DNA of 56,399 bases from Burkholderiaceae bacterium (GTDB taxonomy: Bacteria > Pseudomonadota > Gammaproteobacteria > Burkholderiales > Burkholderiaceae): positions 1 to 56,399 of the forward strand of contig CANFRA010000005.1 in assembly GCA_947449305.1 (NCBI GenBank), written 5' to 3'. Below, in pieces: positions 8,534-18,335 of the stretch (the first letter of the stretch is position 1; every line of letters begins with the position of its first letter). Both the position numbers and the translations under genes were made by a program. Under the pieces are notes generated by a model. It searched no databases and was not told where the DNA came from. It saw only the letters and a list, made by a program, of their open reading frames with translations.

Positions 8534-11500
8534 ATGCTGCAAAATATCATTCCGCCTCGCCTCAAGAACATGCTCACTAAACGTCCTCAAGGTTCTGGCG
8601 GGTCTTGGCGCAAGCGCACGCTCATTCTTTGCGGCCTTGTTTTAGCATCACTACTGATTGGTCACTTTAGTATTCGCTTCATTGTTTGGCCCCAAATTGA
8701 GAAATCTAAAGCCTCGGTAGAAAGACTAATTAGCGCTCGGATCGGCGCAGATGTCGTCATGGATGACTTAAGAGTTTCTTGGACCGGCATCAGGCCTGAT
8801 TTTGAAATCGACGGCCTGCGCTTTAATGGCCCCGATAACTCGCAGCCCTTATTAAAAATTGCAAAAATTCGTGGTGAACTGAGCTGGAATTCCTTCTATC
8901 ACTTGGCACCCTATTTTCATGAGCTCTACCTTGAAGACGCCCAAATTTATACCCAACGTGATAACAAAGGCACCATCAGCATCGCTGGAATTCCTATTCA
9001 TGGAAAGTCAAATGATCATGGGCTGGAAAATTGGCTGCTGTCTCAAGATAAGATTGCTGTTAACAATGTCAAGCTGTTTTGGACAGATAAGCTAGAAAAA
9101 AAACTTACCACCTCTGTTGAGATTCAAAATCTAGAGCTGATGAACGGTATTCGTAGTCATCAGGCCTCACTCAAAACAATCACGCCATGGACCAATGGTC
9201 CCTTAGAACTCAAGGCTGACTTTGTCCATCACCTTGGCGGACAAGCCGGAAATTGGCGCGACTGGATTGGAACTTTTTCTTGGAATGTGGCAGACCTCAA
9301 TCTCAGTCAAATTGCACAAGATTTTTCTCTCCCACTAAATACTCTAGAAGGAAAGCTCGGCTCTAAAGGTAAATTAAAAATAGACAACGGGCAACCCGAT
9401 GGTGGTGAAGCTTATGTAGCTGCAGACAATCTCATTATTCAGCTGGCAAAAAATGAGGATGCTATTGCCTTAGGTAGATTAGAGACTAATCTCACCCAAG
9501 AAAATGACAGCGGCTTAATTTCTGTTACCACCAAAACCTTTGCTTGGCGAGATTTGGAGAGTCCAAAGAATGCGCCATTGGAAAATTTAAGTCCAATGAC
9601 TTTTAGTTGGAGACCGCCAGGAGCAGACGGCGAGATTAAAGAGTTCGGATTTTCTTCACCTAAAATTCTGGTTGAAGACGTGGCTCTATTCGCATTGAAT
9701 CTACCCCTATCTAAAAAAGTACACCAATGGATTAAAGCGTCTCAGGCTGATGGGGAGTTGCAAAATCTTGACATTCGCTGGTCCGAGAGTAAATCTCCGC
9801 TATCAGCATTAAATATTCCCGGAGGCTGGTTCAAATCAAACAAACTTGATTTCTCTGTTAGCGCCAAATTGGTCGATCTGAGCTTTGTTGGCATTAACAA
9901 AGGCATGCCCTCCGTTTCAAACCTCTCTGGATTTATTACCGGCAATCAGAATCAAGGAAGTTTTTCAATCAATTCTAGTGATCTGGAAGTAAATATTAAT
10001 GACTTATTGGTCGACCCTAAAATTAAACTAGATCGGGCGAATGGGCAGCTGAGTTGGTCTAAGAAAAAAGGTAACTGGGTTATCAATGCTAAACAGCTTG
10101 CTTTAAGCAATCCAGAAATTGACACAACCCTAGACATCAATTACGTCATTGGTGATCCTAAAAAGCCAGACTTCATGACCCTGGATATGAATTTCGTAAG
10201 AGCTGACTTAAGAACTGCATACCGATATCTACCCCTTGGCATGGGTAAGGATGTGAGGCTCTACCTTAGCAAAGCATTCTCAGCAGGCAACATACAAAAG
10301 GGCAGCCTTCATATCAAGGGTGATCCCAATGGCGTCCCCTTTCCCAATAGCGCTACTGGTGAGTTCACTTTAAATCTGCCGATCATAGGAGCTACCTTCA
10401 GCCCCGTTCCATTGTTACCAAGCAACCAAGGGATCTGGTCTGCATTTAGCAAAGTGAATGGTGTAATTACAATGCAAAACTCTCGCTTTGCAGTTGATAT
10501 TTCTCAGGCGAATTACAAAGATGTTGCGCTCAATCAATTTCATGCAGAAATTCCAAATGTGAGCTCACAACAATTGGTTTTATCGGTGAACGGCAACGCT
10601 CAAGGTAATGCGCCACAGATGTTGGAGTATTTATTCGCCTCCCCATTTGGTAAAAAACAAAGTAAGTTAGAAAAAAATCTACGAGTTAGCGGGCCGATCA
10701 ATCTTGACATAGGCTTAAAGGTACCCCTCTCCAATAATGACGATACCAATGTTGATGTCAGGCTAGATTTACCGGGCAATAAAGCACAATGGGCGAATTT
10801 GCCTCCACTCGAAAACATCAAGGGCAAAATTCGGATTACCGAAGTTAATCCTGAGTTTGAAAATATCACTGCCAACTTCTTAGGCGGCTCTCTGAAAATC
10901 GGCAGCTCTTCATCGACTCCAGGAAAACAAACCTTCAATATTGCAGGCGATATTACTGCGGGCTTTATTAAGGACTATCTCGTCAACACAATGAAAGCTG
11001 AATCGTCCCCATTACTTCAGGCAATGAGTGGATCTGCAAAATACGAAGGCACACTCAGCTTTAATAAAACTGGTAGTGAGGCTAATCTCAAGTTTGATTT
11101 ACGCGACTGGGCAAGCGCTGCACCAGCCCCTGCGAAGAAGTTGATGGGTACACCAATGACGGGACAAATTACCCTTAAAACTATGCCTAATAGTCCATCG
11201 GGAGCAAATCCCTTTAACTGGAATGGCAAACTTGGTGATATTTACACAGTTCAAGGGGACTTAAATAGTGCTGATGAGCTCCGTTTTGCGCTAGGCATAG
11301 GTGCACCAGCTAACTTGTCTCAACCTGGGTTTCATCTCAACCTGGCGAGCAATGAACTCAATCTGGATGATTGGTTAGATTTTTTCAGAAAGCAAAAGCA
11401 GAAAAATAACCCCTCTAAAGCAGATGATAGAAGTGAAAATAATATTTCTATGACCGCACAGGTTAAGAAACTTACTTTGCTTGAGCGTACCTGGCAAGAT

Positions 11501-12688
11501 ATGAATCTATCTACCAGTAATAAGAATGGTGCTTGGCAGATACGCATCAACTCACCGCTCGTTGCTGGTCAAGTTCAATATCAAGCACCTAATCAAACGG
11601 ATGCCAGTGGCCTTATAAGCGGCCATTTAAATCGCCTCAGGGTTCCAGCTGAGACTATCCTCGCGACGGACCCTAAGAGCCCTATTTTAGAAGCTACTAA
11701 GCCCACGCAAAAAAATACTGTCAGCAAAAGTAAGCTTTCGCCCAACGCAATTCCAAGTTTAGACTTAAGTATTGATGACTTTAATTGGTTAACTACCTCT
11801 CTTGGAAAAACCAAGCTCAAAACGAAGACCAGTAATAATCTTCTCACGATTGAGTCTATTCAATTTAACAATCCTCAGGGCAGCTCCACTACTACGGGGC
11901 AATGGATTGGGGCAACTACAAATCAGCAGGAGCATAGCAACATCAATATCGATTTAGATATCAAAGATGCTGGCCTGATTATTGCTAAGTGGGGTTCACA
12001 AAAATCTGTTGAGGGTGGTCAAGGCAAACTCATAGCCAATGCAGAGTGGGATGGCTCACCCTTTAATCCAAAGTATGAAACGCTTAGCGGCAAGGTCAAT
12101 TTAAATCTTGAAAAAGGACGCTTGCTTGAAGTTGACACTAGCGGAGCTCAAATTCTGGATGTGCTGAGTCTTCAAAGTCTATTTAGGTTTGCCACCCTCG
12201 ATCTGCAAGGTAGTCTTGGCAATATTGTGAGTAAAGGTACACCCTTCAATAATATCAATGCAAGCTTTGACATTGGGAGTGGAGTTGCTCAAACCAAGCA
12301 ATTCAACATGAGTCTAGATCAGGCTAGAGTCACTATGACAGGACAAATTAATATCCCGAAACAAACTCAGGATCTGCGTGTCACGATCTTCCCAACGATT
12401 GATGCTACTGCTGGGTCCTTGGCTGCCTTTGCTATTAACCCGATTGTTGGATTGGGAGCACTAGTTGGGCAGTACCTCATTACCAGTCAAATTAATCGAA
12501 ATCTACAATCTGATTATTTAGTACAGGGCTCTTGGGATAAGCCAGAGGTTATCCCGTTGGATCAAAAAGGTCAGCCGATCGATGCTAAAACTTTAAATAC
12601 GATACGTAGTAAAGATTTACTAAAAGAACAAAGCAAACCTAGCACCAACAGCACACCAACACCAAAACCGCAAGCACAACCATTATGA
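8534..12688 (+). CDS. yhdP: YhdP-family AsmA-like envelope protein
   Basis: A very large (1384-residue) membrane-anchored protein of the YhdP/TIGR02099 type. A single N-terminal membrane segment (about 28-50) is followed by a long, beta-rich periplasmic region with repeated amphipathic strands. An AsmA-like C-terminal block lies at about 1180-1340, with the glycine-rich FAINPIVGLGALVGQYL. A proline/serine/threonine-rich tail ends it. In Escherichia coli, YhdP is one of several AsmA-like proteins that carry phospholipids across the periplasm to the outer membrane, and a similar role is inferred here. The yhdP-tldD neighbourhood is shared with E. coli. The next gene starts inside its stop codon (ATGA), suggesting translational coupling. 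Confidence 0.9.
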   Translation: MLQNIIPPRLKNMLTKRPQGSGGSWRKRTLILCGLVLASLLIGHFSIRFIVWPQIEKSKASVERLISARIGADVVMDDLRVSWTGIRPDFEIDGLRFNGPDNSQPLLKIAKIRGELSWNSFYHLAPYFHELYLEDAQIYTQRDNKGTISIAGIPIHGKSNDHGLENWLLSQDKIAVNNVKLFWTDKLEKKLTTSVEIQNLELMNGIRSHQASLKTITPWTNGPLELKADFVHHLGGQAGNWRDWIGTFSWNVADLNLSQIAQDFSLPLNTLEGKLGSKGKLKIDNGQPDGGEAYVAADNLIIQLAKNEDAIALGRLETNLTQENDSGLISVTTKTFAWRDLESPKNAPLENLSPMTFSWRPPGADGEIKEFGFSSPKILVEDVALFALNLPLSKKVHQWIKASQADGELQNLDIRWSESKSPLSALNIPGGWFKSNKLDFSVSAKLVDLSFVGINKGMPSVSNLSGFITGNQNQGSFSINSSDLEVNINDLLVDPKIKLDRANGQLSWSKKKGNWVINAKQLALSNPEIDTTLDINYVIGDPKKPDFMTLDMNFVRADLRTAYRYLPLGMGKDVRLYLSKAFSAGNIQKGSLHIKGDPNGVPFPNSATGEFTLNLPIIGATFSPVPLLPSNQGIWSAFSKVNGVITMQNSRFAVDISQANYKDVALNQFHAEIPNVSSQQLVLSVNGNAQGNAPQMLEYLFASPFGKKQSKLEKNLRVSGPINLDIGLKVPLSNNDDTNVDVRLDLPGNKAQWANLPPLENIKGKIRITEVNPEFENITANFLGGSLKIGSSSSTPGKQTFNIAGDITAGFIKDYLVNTMKAESSPLLQAMSGSAKYEGTLSFNKTGSEANLKFDLRDWASAAPAPAKKLMGTPMTGQITLKTMPNSPSGANPFNWNGKLGDIYTVQGDLNSADELRFALGIGAPANLSQPGFHLNLASNELNLDDWLDFFRKQKQKNNPSKADDRSENNISMTAQVKKLTLLERTWQDMNLSTSNKNGAWQIRINSPLVAGQVQYQAPNQTDASGLISGHLNRLRVPAETILATDPKSPILEATKPTQKNTVSKSKLSPNAIPSLDLSIDDFNWLTTSLGKTKLKTKTSNNLLTIESIQFNNPQGSSTTTGQWIGATTNQQEHSNINIDLDIKDAGLIIAKWGSQKSVEGGQGKLIANAEWDGSPFNPKYETLSGKVNLNLEKGRLLEVDTSGAQILDVLSLQSLFRFATLDLQGSLGNIVSKGTPFNNINASFDIGSGVAQTKQFNMSLDQARVTMTGQINIPKQTQDLRVTIFPTIDATAGSLAAFAINPIVGLGALVGQYLITSQINRNLQSDYLVQGSWDKPEVIPLDQKGQPIDAKTLNTIRSKDLLKEQSKPSTNSTPTPKPQAQPL

Positions 12689-13515
12689 GCAAATCAAACT
12701 CCGCTGAACTAAAGATTGCAGCGATTCAAATGGTGTCTAGCGCATCACTACAAGAGAATCTAGAAACAGCCCGCAGATTGATTAAAGCTGCCGCTCATGA
12801 TGGTGCGCAGATTGCCGTTCTTCCAGAGTACTTTTGCATCATGGGACTTCAAGACACGGATAAAGTAAATATCCGGGAAAAACTGGGTAGTGGTCCAATT
12901 CAAGAAGCGCTTGCAGCGATTGCTAAAGACAGTGGCATTTACTTAATTGCGGGAACTATTCCTCTTGAAGCAAAAGATCCCAACAAAGTATTAAATACAA
13001 CCTTAGTTTTTAGTCCAGATGGCCAGAGGGTTGGACGCTATGACAAGATTCATTTGTTTGGATTTCAGACAAGTACAGAGCATTATCAAGAATCGGAAAC
13101 CATTGAGGCTGGCGAACAGCCCGGCATCGTCAAAATCACTATTAATGACGCTGAATGGTCTTTTGGTCTGAGTATTTGCTATGACTTACGCTTTCCGGAG
13201 CTGTATCGATCCCTAGGGCAAGTGGATTGCCACATCATTCCCGCTGCCTTTACTTATACAACCGGTAAAGACCATTGGGAGATACTGTTACGGGCTCGCG
13301 CCATTGAAAACCAATGCTTCGTCCTAGCTTCAGCGCAAGGCGGCATACACCAAAATAAAAGGCGCACTTGGGGTAATACCATGCTGATCGACCCATGGGG
13401 TGATGTTCTGGCCAATTTACCCGAGGGTGAAGGGTTTATTTCTGGGGTTTTGAGCAAAGATAAATTAAACGAGGTACGCTCTAAGCTACCTGCGCTTGCA
13501 CATCGCAAGCTTTAA
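12685..13515 (+). CDS. Carbon-nitrogen hydrolase (Nit1-like, probable deaminated-glutathione amidase)
   Basis: A 276-residue nitrilase-superfamily amidase. The catalytic triad is visible: Glu48 in VLPEYF, Lys121 in RYDKIHLF, and Cys165 in [13 protein letters not shown]. The overall pattern, especially FPELYR and the closing part [13 protein letters not shown], is that of the Nit1/NitA branch. That branch hydrolyses deaminated glutathione, a side product of transaminases. Substrate is inferred from family similarity only; omega-amidase activity is the main alternative. The start codon overlaps the yhdP stop by four bases, and tldD follows after 20 bases, so the three genes probably form one operon. 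Confidence 0.88.
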   Translation: MSKSNSAELKIAAIQMVSSASLQENLETARRLIKAAAHDGAQIAVLPEYFCIMGLQDTDKVNIREKLGSGPIQEALAAIAKDSGIYLIAGTIPLEAKDPNKVLNTTLVFSPDGQRVGRYDKIHLFGFQTSTEHYQESETIEAGEQPGIVKITINDAEWSFGLSICYDLRFPELYRSLGQVDCHIIPAAFTYTTGKDHWEILLRARAIENQCFVLASAQGGIHQNKRRTWGNTMLIDPWGDVLANLPEGEGFISGVLSKDKLNEVRSKLPALAHRKL

Positions 13516-13535
13516 AGAAAGATCTGCCGAATCAC

Positions 13536-15026
13536 ATGAATGGACCTGAAGCACTATTTCCAGTAAGTTGGACCAAAGCCAAAAAGCAAGCAGACCTTCT
13601 TAAGCTAGCCAAGTCCATCCTGCTTGAGCCAACCGGACTCTCAGAGCAAGATCTTCATAAGACTTTTGGCAGCATGTTCACCCATCGCCTAGATGATGCT
13701 GATCTCTACTTCCAACATACTCGTAACGAAAGCTGGAGTCTTGAAGAAGGTATCGTGAAATCAGGTAGCTTTAACATCGATCAAGGCGTAGGAGTACGCG
13801 CTATTTACGGCGATAAAACTGCCTTTGCCTACTCCGACGAAATTAATTTAGAGGCGCTGACTAAGGCTGCTAAAGCCACCCGTGTGATTGGCCCACAAGG
13901 CGGCAAGCAAGCTATTGCTAGTAAGCTATTCAACCCTATCTCCAATAAGCTGTATTCCGACATGAATCCTTTGGATTCGCTGCAGCCCAAGGAAAAAATT
14001 GCCCTCTTAGAAAGTATTGAGCGCCGCGCAAAAGCACGTGATCCTCGCATCATTCAAGTAATGGCAAGTCTCGCTGGTGAATTTGACGTTGTTCTCGTTG
14101 TCCGTGCAGATGGTTTGCTAGCCGCAGATGTAAGACCACTGGTGCGCGTTTCAGTTCATGTGATTGCAGAGCAAAATGGTCGTCGTGAATCTGGATCTTC
14201 AGGTGGTGGCGCACGACACGATTACCATTATTTTGATGCTGCCCTGATCAATCAATACGTCGATGAAGCAGTTGATGGCGCTTTAGTAAATCTAGAGTCG
14301 CGTCCTGCGCCTGCAGGCCCGATGACGGTTGTCATGGGTCCAGGCTGGCCTGGCGTCCTTCTTCATGAGGCAGTAGGCCATGGCCTTGAGGGTGACTTCA
14401 ATCGTAAAGGTTCTTCCGCTTTTGCTGGCCGTATCGGGCAACGCGTAGCGGCTAAGGGCGTCACTGTTGTTGATGATGGCACTCTATCCGGTCGCAGAGG
14501 ATCACTGAATATTGACGATGAAGGCACGCCTACTCAATGCACCACTTTGATTGAAGATGGAATTTTGAAAGGCTACATTCAGGACAGCCTCAATGCACGG
14601 CTCATGAAAATGCCTCTCACTGGTAATGGTCGCCGCGAAAGTTTTGCATCACTGCCAATGCCCCGCATGACCAATACTTATATGTTGGCCGGCAAGGATG
14701 ATCCTCAAGAAATTGTGGCCAGCATCAAGCGTGGCCTATATGCAGTGAATTTTGGTGGTGGCCAAGTAGATATCACTAGCGGCAAATTTGTGTTCTCAGC
14801 GTCGGAAGCCTATTGGGTTGAAAACGGCAAAATTCAGTACCCCGTCAAAGGCGCCACCATTATTGGCAGTGGCCCTGAGTCCCTAAAACAGGTCTCTATG
14901 ATTGGTAACGACCTGAAATTAGATGGCGGGATTGGGGTTTGCGGCAAGGAGGGACAAAGCGTTCCGGTCGGGGTTGGGCAGCCCACTTTACGGATAGACA
15001 GCCTCACTGTAGGTGGAACTGCCTGA
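13536..15026 (+). CDS. tldD: Metalloprotease TldD
   Basis: TldD is the catalytic subunit of the TldD-TldE zinc protease, known for processing the antibacterial peptide microcin B17, degrading the antitoxin CcdA and trimming unfolded peptides. The 496-residue protein has the zinc-binding HEAVGH motif (277-282) within [20 protein letters not shown], followed by the conserved [17 protein letters not shown] region. The C-terminal sequence with GICGKEGQ-like [16 protein letters not shown] is typical of the subunit. The partner tldE/pmbA is not in this window, as in many genomes where the two are unlinked. Length is usual. Confidence 0.95.
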   Translation: MNGPEALFPVSWTKAKKQADLLKLAKSILLEPTGLSEQDLHKTFGSMFTHRLDDADLYFQHTRNESWSLEEGIVKSGSFNIDQGVGVRAIYGDKTAFAYSDEINLEALTKAAKATRVIGPQGGKQAIASKLFNPISNKLYSDMNPLDSLQPKEKIALLESIERRAKARDPRIIQVMASLAGEFDVVLVVRADGLLAADVRPLVRVSVHVIAEQNGRRESGSSGGGARHDYHYFDAALINQYVDEAVDGALVNLESRPAPAGPMTVVMGPGWPGVLLHEAVGHGLEGDFNRKGSSAFAGRIGQRVAAKGVTVVDDGTLSGRRGSLNIDDEGTPTQCTTLIEDGILKGYIQDSLNARLMKMPLTGNGRRESFASLPMPRMTNTYMLAGKDDPQEIVASIKRGLYAVNFGGGQVDITSGKFVFSASEAYWVENGKIQYPVKGATIIGSGPESLKQVSMIGNDLKLDGGIGVCGKEGQSVPVGVGQPTLRIDSLTVGGTA

Positions 15027-15056
15027 TATTACTCAATTACGGCTTAAAATAACCCT

Positions 15057-16181
15057 ATGAGCCAACAAAATACTAATCCCGCTAATTGGTACTCTGCCGT
15101 TGATAAGACGTCAGATACCGACGATCAACGCATTGACAAAATTACTGTCCTGGCACCGCCAGAGCATCTTATTCGTTTCTTTCCAATCTCAGGAACACCT
15201 ACTGAAGCATTGATCAGTAAAACGCGTAAGAAGATTCGCGACATTATTCACGGGAAAGATGATCGCTTACTCGTCATCATTGGGCCCTGCTCGATTCATG
15301 ATCCACGTGCCGCACTTGAATACTGCCAGCGCCTCTTAACCGAGCGCGAGCGCTTTGCTGGCGAATTAGAAATTGTGATGCGCGTCTATTTTGAAAAACC
15401 TCGCACTACGGTTGGCTGGAAAGGTTTGATCAACGACCCTTATCTAGATGAGAGCTATCGCATTGAAGAAGGCCTACGTCTTGCACGTCAAGTCCTCATG
15501 GAAATTAATCGTCTTGGTATGCCAGCAGGTAGTGAGTTCCTTGATGTCATCTCTCCACAATATATTGCTGATCTCATCTCTTGGGGTGCAATCGGTGCAC
15601 GCACAACTGAAAGTCAAGTACATCGCGAACTCGCTTCTGGTTTGTCTGCGCCTATCGGATTTAAAAATGGCACCGATGGCAACATCAAGATCGCTACTGA
15701 TGCTATTCAAGCAGCGGGTCGTCCACACCACTTCTTATCTGTTCATAAGAATGGCCAAGTATCCGTTGTGGAAACTAAAGGTAATAAAGACTGTCACGTC
15801 ATTTTGCGCGGTGGAAAAGAGCCTAATTATGAAGTGGCGCATGTCAAAGCAGCCTGTGCTGAGCTAGCAGCAGCAAAGCTTCCAGCCAGTTTGATGGTTG
15901 ACCTATCTCATGCCAACTCGAGCAAAAAACATGAGCGTCAAATCCTTGTGGCAGATGATATTGCCCAACAAATTGAGTCTGGTTCACATGAAATTTTTGG
16001 CGTGATGGTAGAAAGTCATCTCAATGATGGCGCGCAGAAATTTACGCCTGGCAAAGATGATCCAAGCAAGCTCGAGTACGGCAAGAGCATTACCGATGCC
16101 TGTATTAATTGGGATGATTCAGTGAAAGTATTGGGGCGTTTAGCTACTGCAGTCAAGAAACGCAGAAGCAAGAAAAAATAA
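15057..16181 (+). CDS. aroG: 3-deoxy-7-phosphoheptulonate synthase, class I (AroG type)
   Basis: This enzyme condenses phosphoenolpyruvate with erythrose 4-phosphate, the committed step to chorismate and aromatic amino acids. The 374-residue protein has the class I signature GPCSIHDP (76-83), GWKGLINDPYLDESY with phosphate-binding residues, the GARTTESQVHRELASG block and a DLSHANSSK metal-site motif. No leader peptide or attenuator is visible upstream. I cannot tell from sequence which aromatic amino acid inhibits it. It is the last gene of the plus-strand run and is followed by a strong terminator. Confidence 0.95.
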   Translation: MSQQNTNPANWYSAVDKTSDTDDQRIDKITVLAPPEHLIRFFPISGTPTEALISKTRKKIRDIIHGKDDRLLVIIGPCSIHDPRAALEYCQRLLTERERFAGELEIVMRVYFEKPRTTVGWKGLINDPYLDESYRIEEGLRLARQVLMEINRLGMPAGSEFLDVISPQYIADLISWGAIGARTTESQVHRELASGLSAPIGFKNGTDGNIKIATDAIQAAGRPHHFLSVHKNGQVSVVETKGNKDCHVILRGGKEPNYEVAHVKAACAELAAAKLPASLMVDLSHANSSKKHERQILVADDIAQQIESGSHEIFGVMVESHLNDGAQKFTPGKDDPSKLEYGKSITDACINWDDSVKVLGRLATAVKKRRSKKK

Positions 16182-16220
16182 CCTTAGTATTTAATACAGG
16201 TAGCAATCGAGGCACCACTA

Positions 16221-16252
16221 AAAGAGACTAATTTATTTAGTCTCTTTTTTTT
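16221..16252. terminator. Bidirectional terminator between aroG and the cobalamin adenosyltransferase gene
   Basis: An eleven-base stem AAAGAGACTAA / TTAGTCTCTTT (16221-16231 with 16237-16247) is followed on the plus strand by a T run to 16252. On the minus strand it also ends in T residues. It lies just after aroG and takes in the stop codon of the converging adenosyltransferase gene, so it probably serves both transcripts. Confidence 0.88.
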
Positions 16253-16802
16253 CATGCCTCCAAAGTACATCTGTACCACCAGCAGCGCGATTGAGAATGC
16301 GTGAGAGCACAAACAATAAATCAGACAAGCGATTGACATATTGACGTGGAGCGTCATATAAAGGCTCTACCCAACCCAAGCGCACAATCGAGCGCTCCGC
16401 TCTTCTGCAGACGGTGCGACATACATGTGCTTGCGCGGCAGCACGAGTACCACCAGGCAGAATGAATTCGGTTAAAGGAGGTAATTCTTTGTTGTACTTC
16501 TCCAACCAAACATCCAGCTGAGCCACATGGTCTGGATTTAAGAGTTTGTAATTAGGGATACAAAGCTCACCGCCCAGATCAAATAAATCATGCTGAACCT
16601 GCATGAAAAGCCCTTTTAGTTCAGAAGCGATGCTTTCCGGGAACTCCTCAGTCATCAAAACGCCGATTGATGAGTTCAACTCATCCACGTCGCCCATAGC
16701 GCAAATCCGCAGATGATCCTTCTCAACGCGACTTCCATCGCCTAATCCAGTCATTCCAGCATCACCCGTTCTAGTGGCGATTTTTGATAGTCGATTTCCC
16801 AT
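16233..16802 (-). CDS. PduO-type cob(I)yrinic acid a,c-diamide (cobalamin) adenosyltransferase
   Basis: A 189-residue ATP:corrinoid adenosyltransferase, which makes adenosylcobalamin from reduced cobalamin. The PduO fold is indicated by the N-terminal ATP loop TRTGDAGMTGLGDG (10-23), the CRRAERSIVRL segment and YVNRLSDLLFVLSR near the C-terminus. No other cobalamin gene is present in the window, so it probably acts in corrinoid salvage. It is divergent from glcD with an 18-base gap, and its stop codon lies in the shared terminator stem. The name cobO is sometimes applied loosely to this function, but the protein is not of the CobA/CobO fold. Confidence 0.92.
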   Translation of the reverse strand: MGNRLSKIATRTGDAGMTGLGDGSRVEKDHLRICAMGDVDELNSSIGVLMTEEFPESIASELKGLFMQVQHDLFDLGGELCIPNYKLLNPDHVAQLDVWLEKYNKELPPLTEFILPGGTRAAAQAHVCRTVCRRAERSIVRLGWVEPLYDAPRQYVNRLSDLLFVLSRILNRAAGGTDVLWRHEKKETK

Positions 16803-16820
16803 GAGCTTAATTATAGGTAA

Positions 16821-18335
16821 ATGGCTAAAATGATTGCTATGAATATGGTGACCCCGCCCCCCGATCTAGCCGCTATAAGCGCACTACAGTCAAAACTGGT
16901 CGCAGCCTTACGCCCGATCCTTCCAGAACATGCCCTGCTTTGGGAGCCTGAGGACACGATTCCCTACGAATGTGATGGTTTGGCTGCCTATAAGCGGATG
17001 CCTTTGGCAGTTGCTCTGCCAGAAACAGAGGAGCAAGTCGCCAAAATCCTCAAAATCTGCTTTGAGATGCAAATCCCGATAGTTCCTCGAGGATCGGGAA
17101 CTGGACTATCGGGTGGAGCAATGCCAATCTCCCAAGGCTTGGTGCTCTCCCTTGCAAAGCTCAAGAAAATTCTTAGCATTGACGCATTTACTCGTACTGC
17201 AGTGGTTCAACCAGGAGTTCGCAACTTAGCCATCTCCGAAGCCGTTGCTCACCTTGGTCTTTACTACGCACCAGATCCGTCATCTCAGATTGCTTGCTCC
17301 ATTGGCGGTAACGTGAATGAAAACTCTGGCGGTGTGCACTGTCTTAAATACGGACTCACATTGCATAACGTTCTACGCGTACGCGGCATCCTCATGAATG
17401 GTGAGATTGTTGAGTTTGGCGGCCTAGCTCCAGATTCTCCTGGTTTAGATTTGCTCGCTATTGTTCTGGGTAGCGAAGGCATGTTAGCGGTTGTCACTGA
17501 AGTTACAGTGAAGTTAGTCGCAAAACCAAAATTGGCGCGCGTCATCATGGCAAGTTTTGATGACATTGAAAAAGGTGGCAATGCTGTTGCTGCCATCATC
17601 GCTGCGGGCATTATTCCTGCTGGCTTGGAGATGATGGATCAAGCAACCACTCGAGCTGTAGAAGAATTTGTCAATGCAGGCTATGACTTAGAGGCGGCAG
17701 CTATTTTGCTTTGCGAATCTGACGGGACCCCCGAAGAAGTGGCCGAAGAAATCGAGCGCATGACTAAAGTGCTTGAAGAATCTGGTGCCAGTGGCATTCG
17801 GATTTCCAGAGATGAGACTGAACGCTTGAAGTTTTGGAGTGGCCGTAAAAATGCCTTCCCGGCAGCAGGACGAATCGCGGCCGACTACTACTGCATGGAT
17901 GGAACCATCCCACGCAGGCATATTGCGACTTTGCTAAAGCGTATTCAAGGCATGGAAAAAAAATATGGCTTAGGTTGCTTGAATGTTTTTCATGCAGGTG
18001 ATGGCAATATGCATCCTTTGATTTTGTTTAATGGTGCCGATGAGGAAGAATGGCATCGTGCTGAAGAATTTGGTACTGACATTCTCGAAGCCTGCGTTGA
18101 GCTTGGTGGCACGATTACTGGCGAACATGGGGTTGGCCTCGAAAAGATTAACTCTATGTGTGTTCAGTTTGGAGAGGGTGAGCGCGAATCTTTCTGGGGC
18201 GTAAAGAGCGCCTTTGATCCAGAAAAGCTTCTCAATCCTGATAAGGGTATCCCAACACTAAGTCGCTGTGCTGAATATGGCCGCATGCGCATTAGCGGAG
18301 GCAAACTACCGCATCCGGAATTGGAACGCTTTTAA
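16821..18335 (+). CDS. glcD: Glycolate oxidase subunit GlcD (FAD-linked)
   Basis: GlcD is the FAD-binding catalytic subunit of glycolate oxidase, converting glycolate to glyoxylate. The 504-residue protein has the PCMH-type FAD motif PRGSGTGLSGGA (89-100) and GGNVNENSGGVHCLKYG. The C-terminal FAD-oxidase half contains FHAGDGNMHP and ITGEHGVG. Start choice is uncertain: the ATG at 16821 has an AGG only three bases upstream, and ATGs at 16830 and 16839 in the same frame are possible. glcE begins on the last base of its stop codon. The complex suits an organism living on algal exudates, since glycolate is a photorespiration product. Confidence 0.94.
   Translation: MAKMIAMNMVTPPPDLAAISALQSKLVAALRPILPEHALLWEPEDTIPYECDGLAAYKRMPLAVALPETEEQVAKILKICFEMQIPIVPRGSGTGLSGGAMPISQGLVLSLAKLKKILSIDAFTRTAVVQPGVRNLAISEAVAHLGLYYAPDPSSQIACSIGGNVNENSGGVHCLKYGLTLHNVLRVRGILMNGEIVEFGGLAPDSPGLDLLAIVLGSEGMLAVVTEVTVKLVAKPKLARVIMASFDDIEKGGNAVAAIIAAGIIPAGLEMMDQATTRAVEEFVNAGYDLEAAAILLCESDGTPEEVAEEIERMTKVLEESGASGIRISRDETERLKFWSGRKNAFPAAGRIAADYYCMDGTIPRRHIATLLKRIQGMEKKYGLGCLNVFHAGDGNMHPLILFNGADEEEWHRAEEFGTDILEACVELGGTITGEHGVGLEKINSMCVQFGEGERESFWGVKSAFDPEKLLNPDKGIPTLSRCAEYGRMRISGGKLPHPELERF

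Noticed and set aside
10600..11847. Minus-strand open frames within yhdP
   Set aside because: Antisense shadows of a long coding region, with no recognisable domain.
15448..15867. 139-residue plus-strand frame within aroG
   Set aside because: It is out of frame with a fully conserved DAHP synthase and has no supporting signal.
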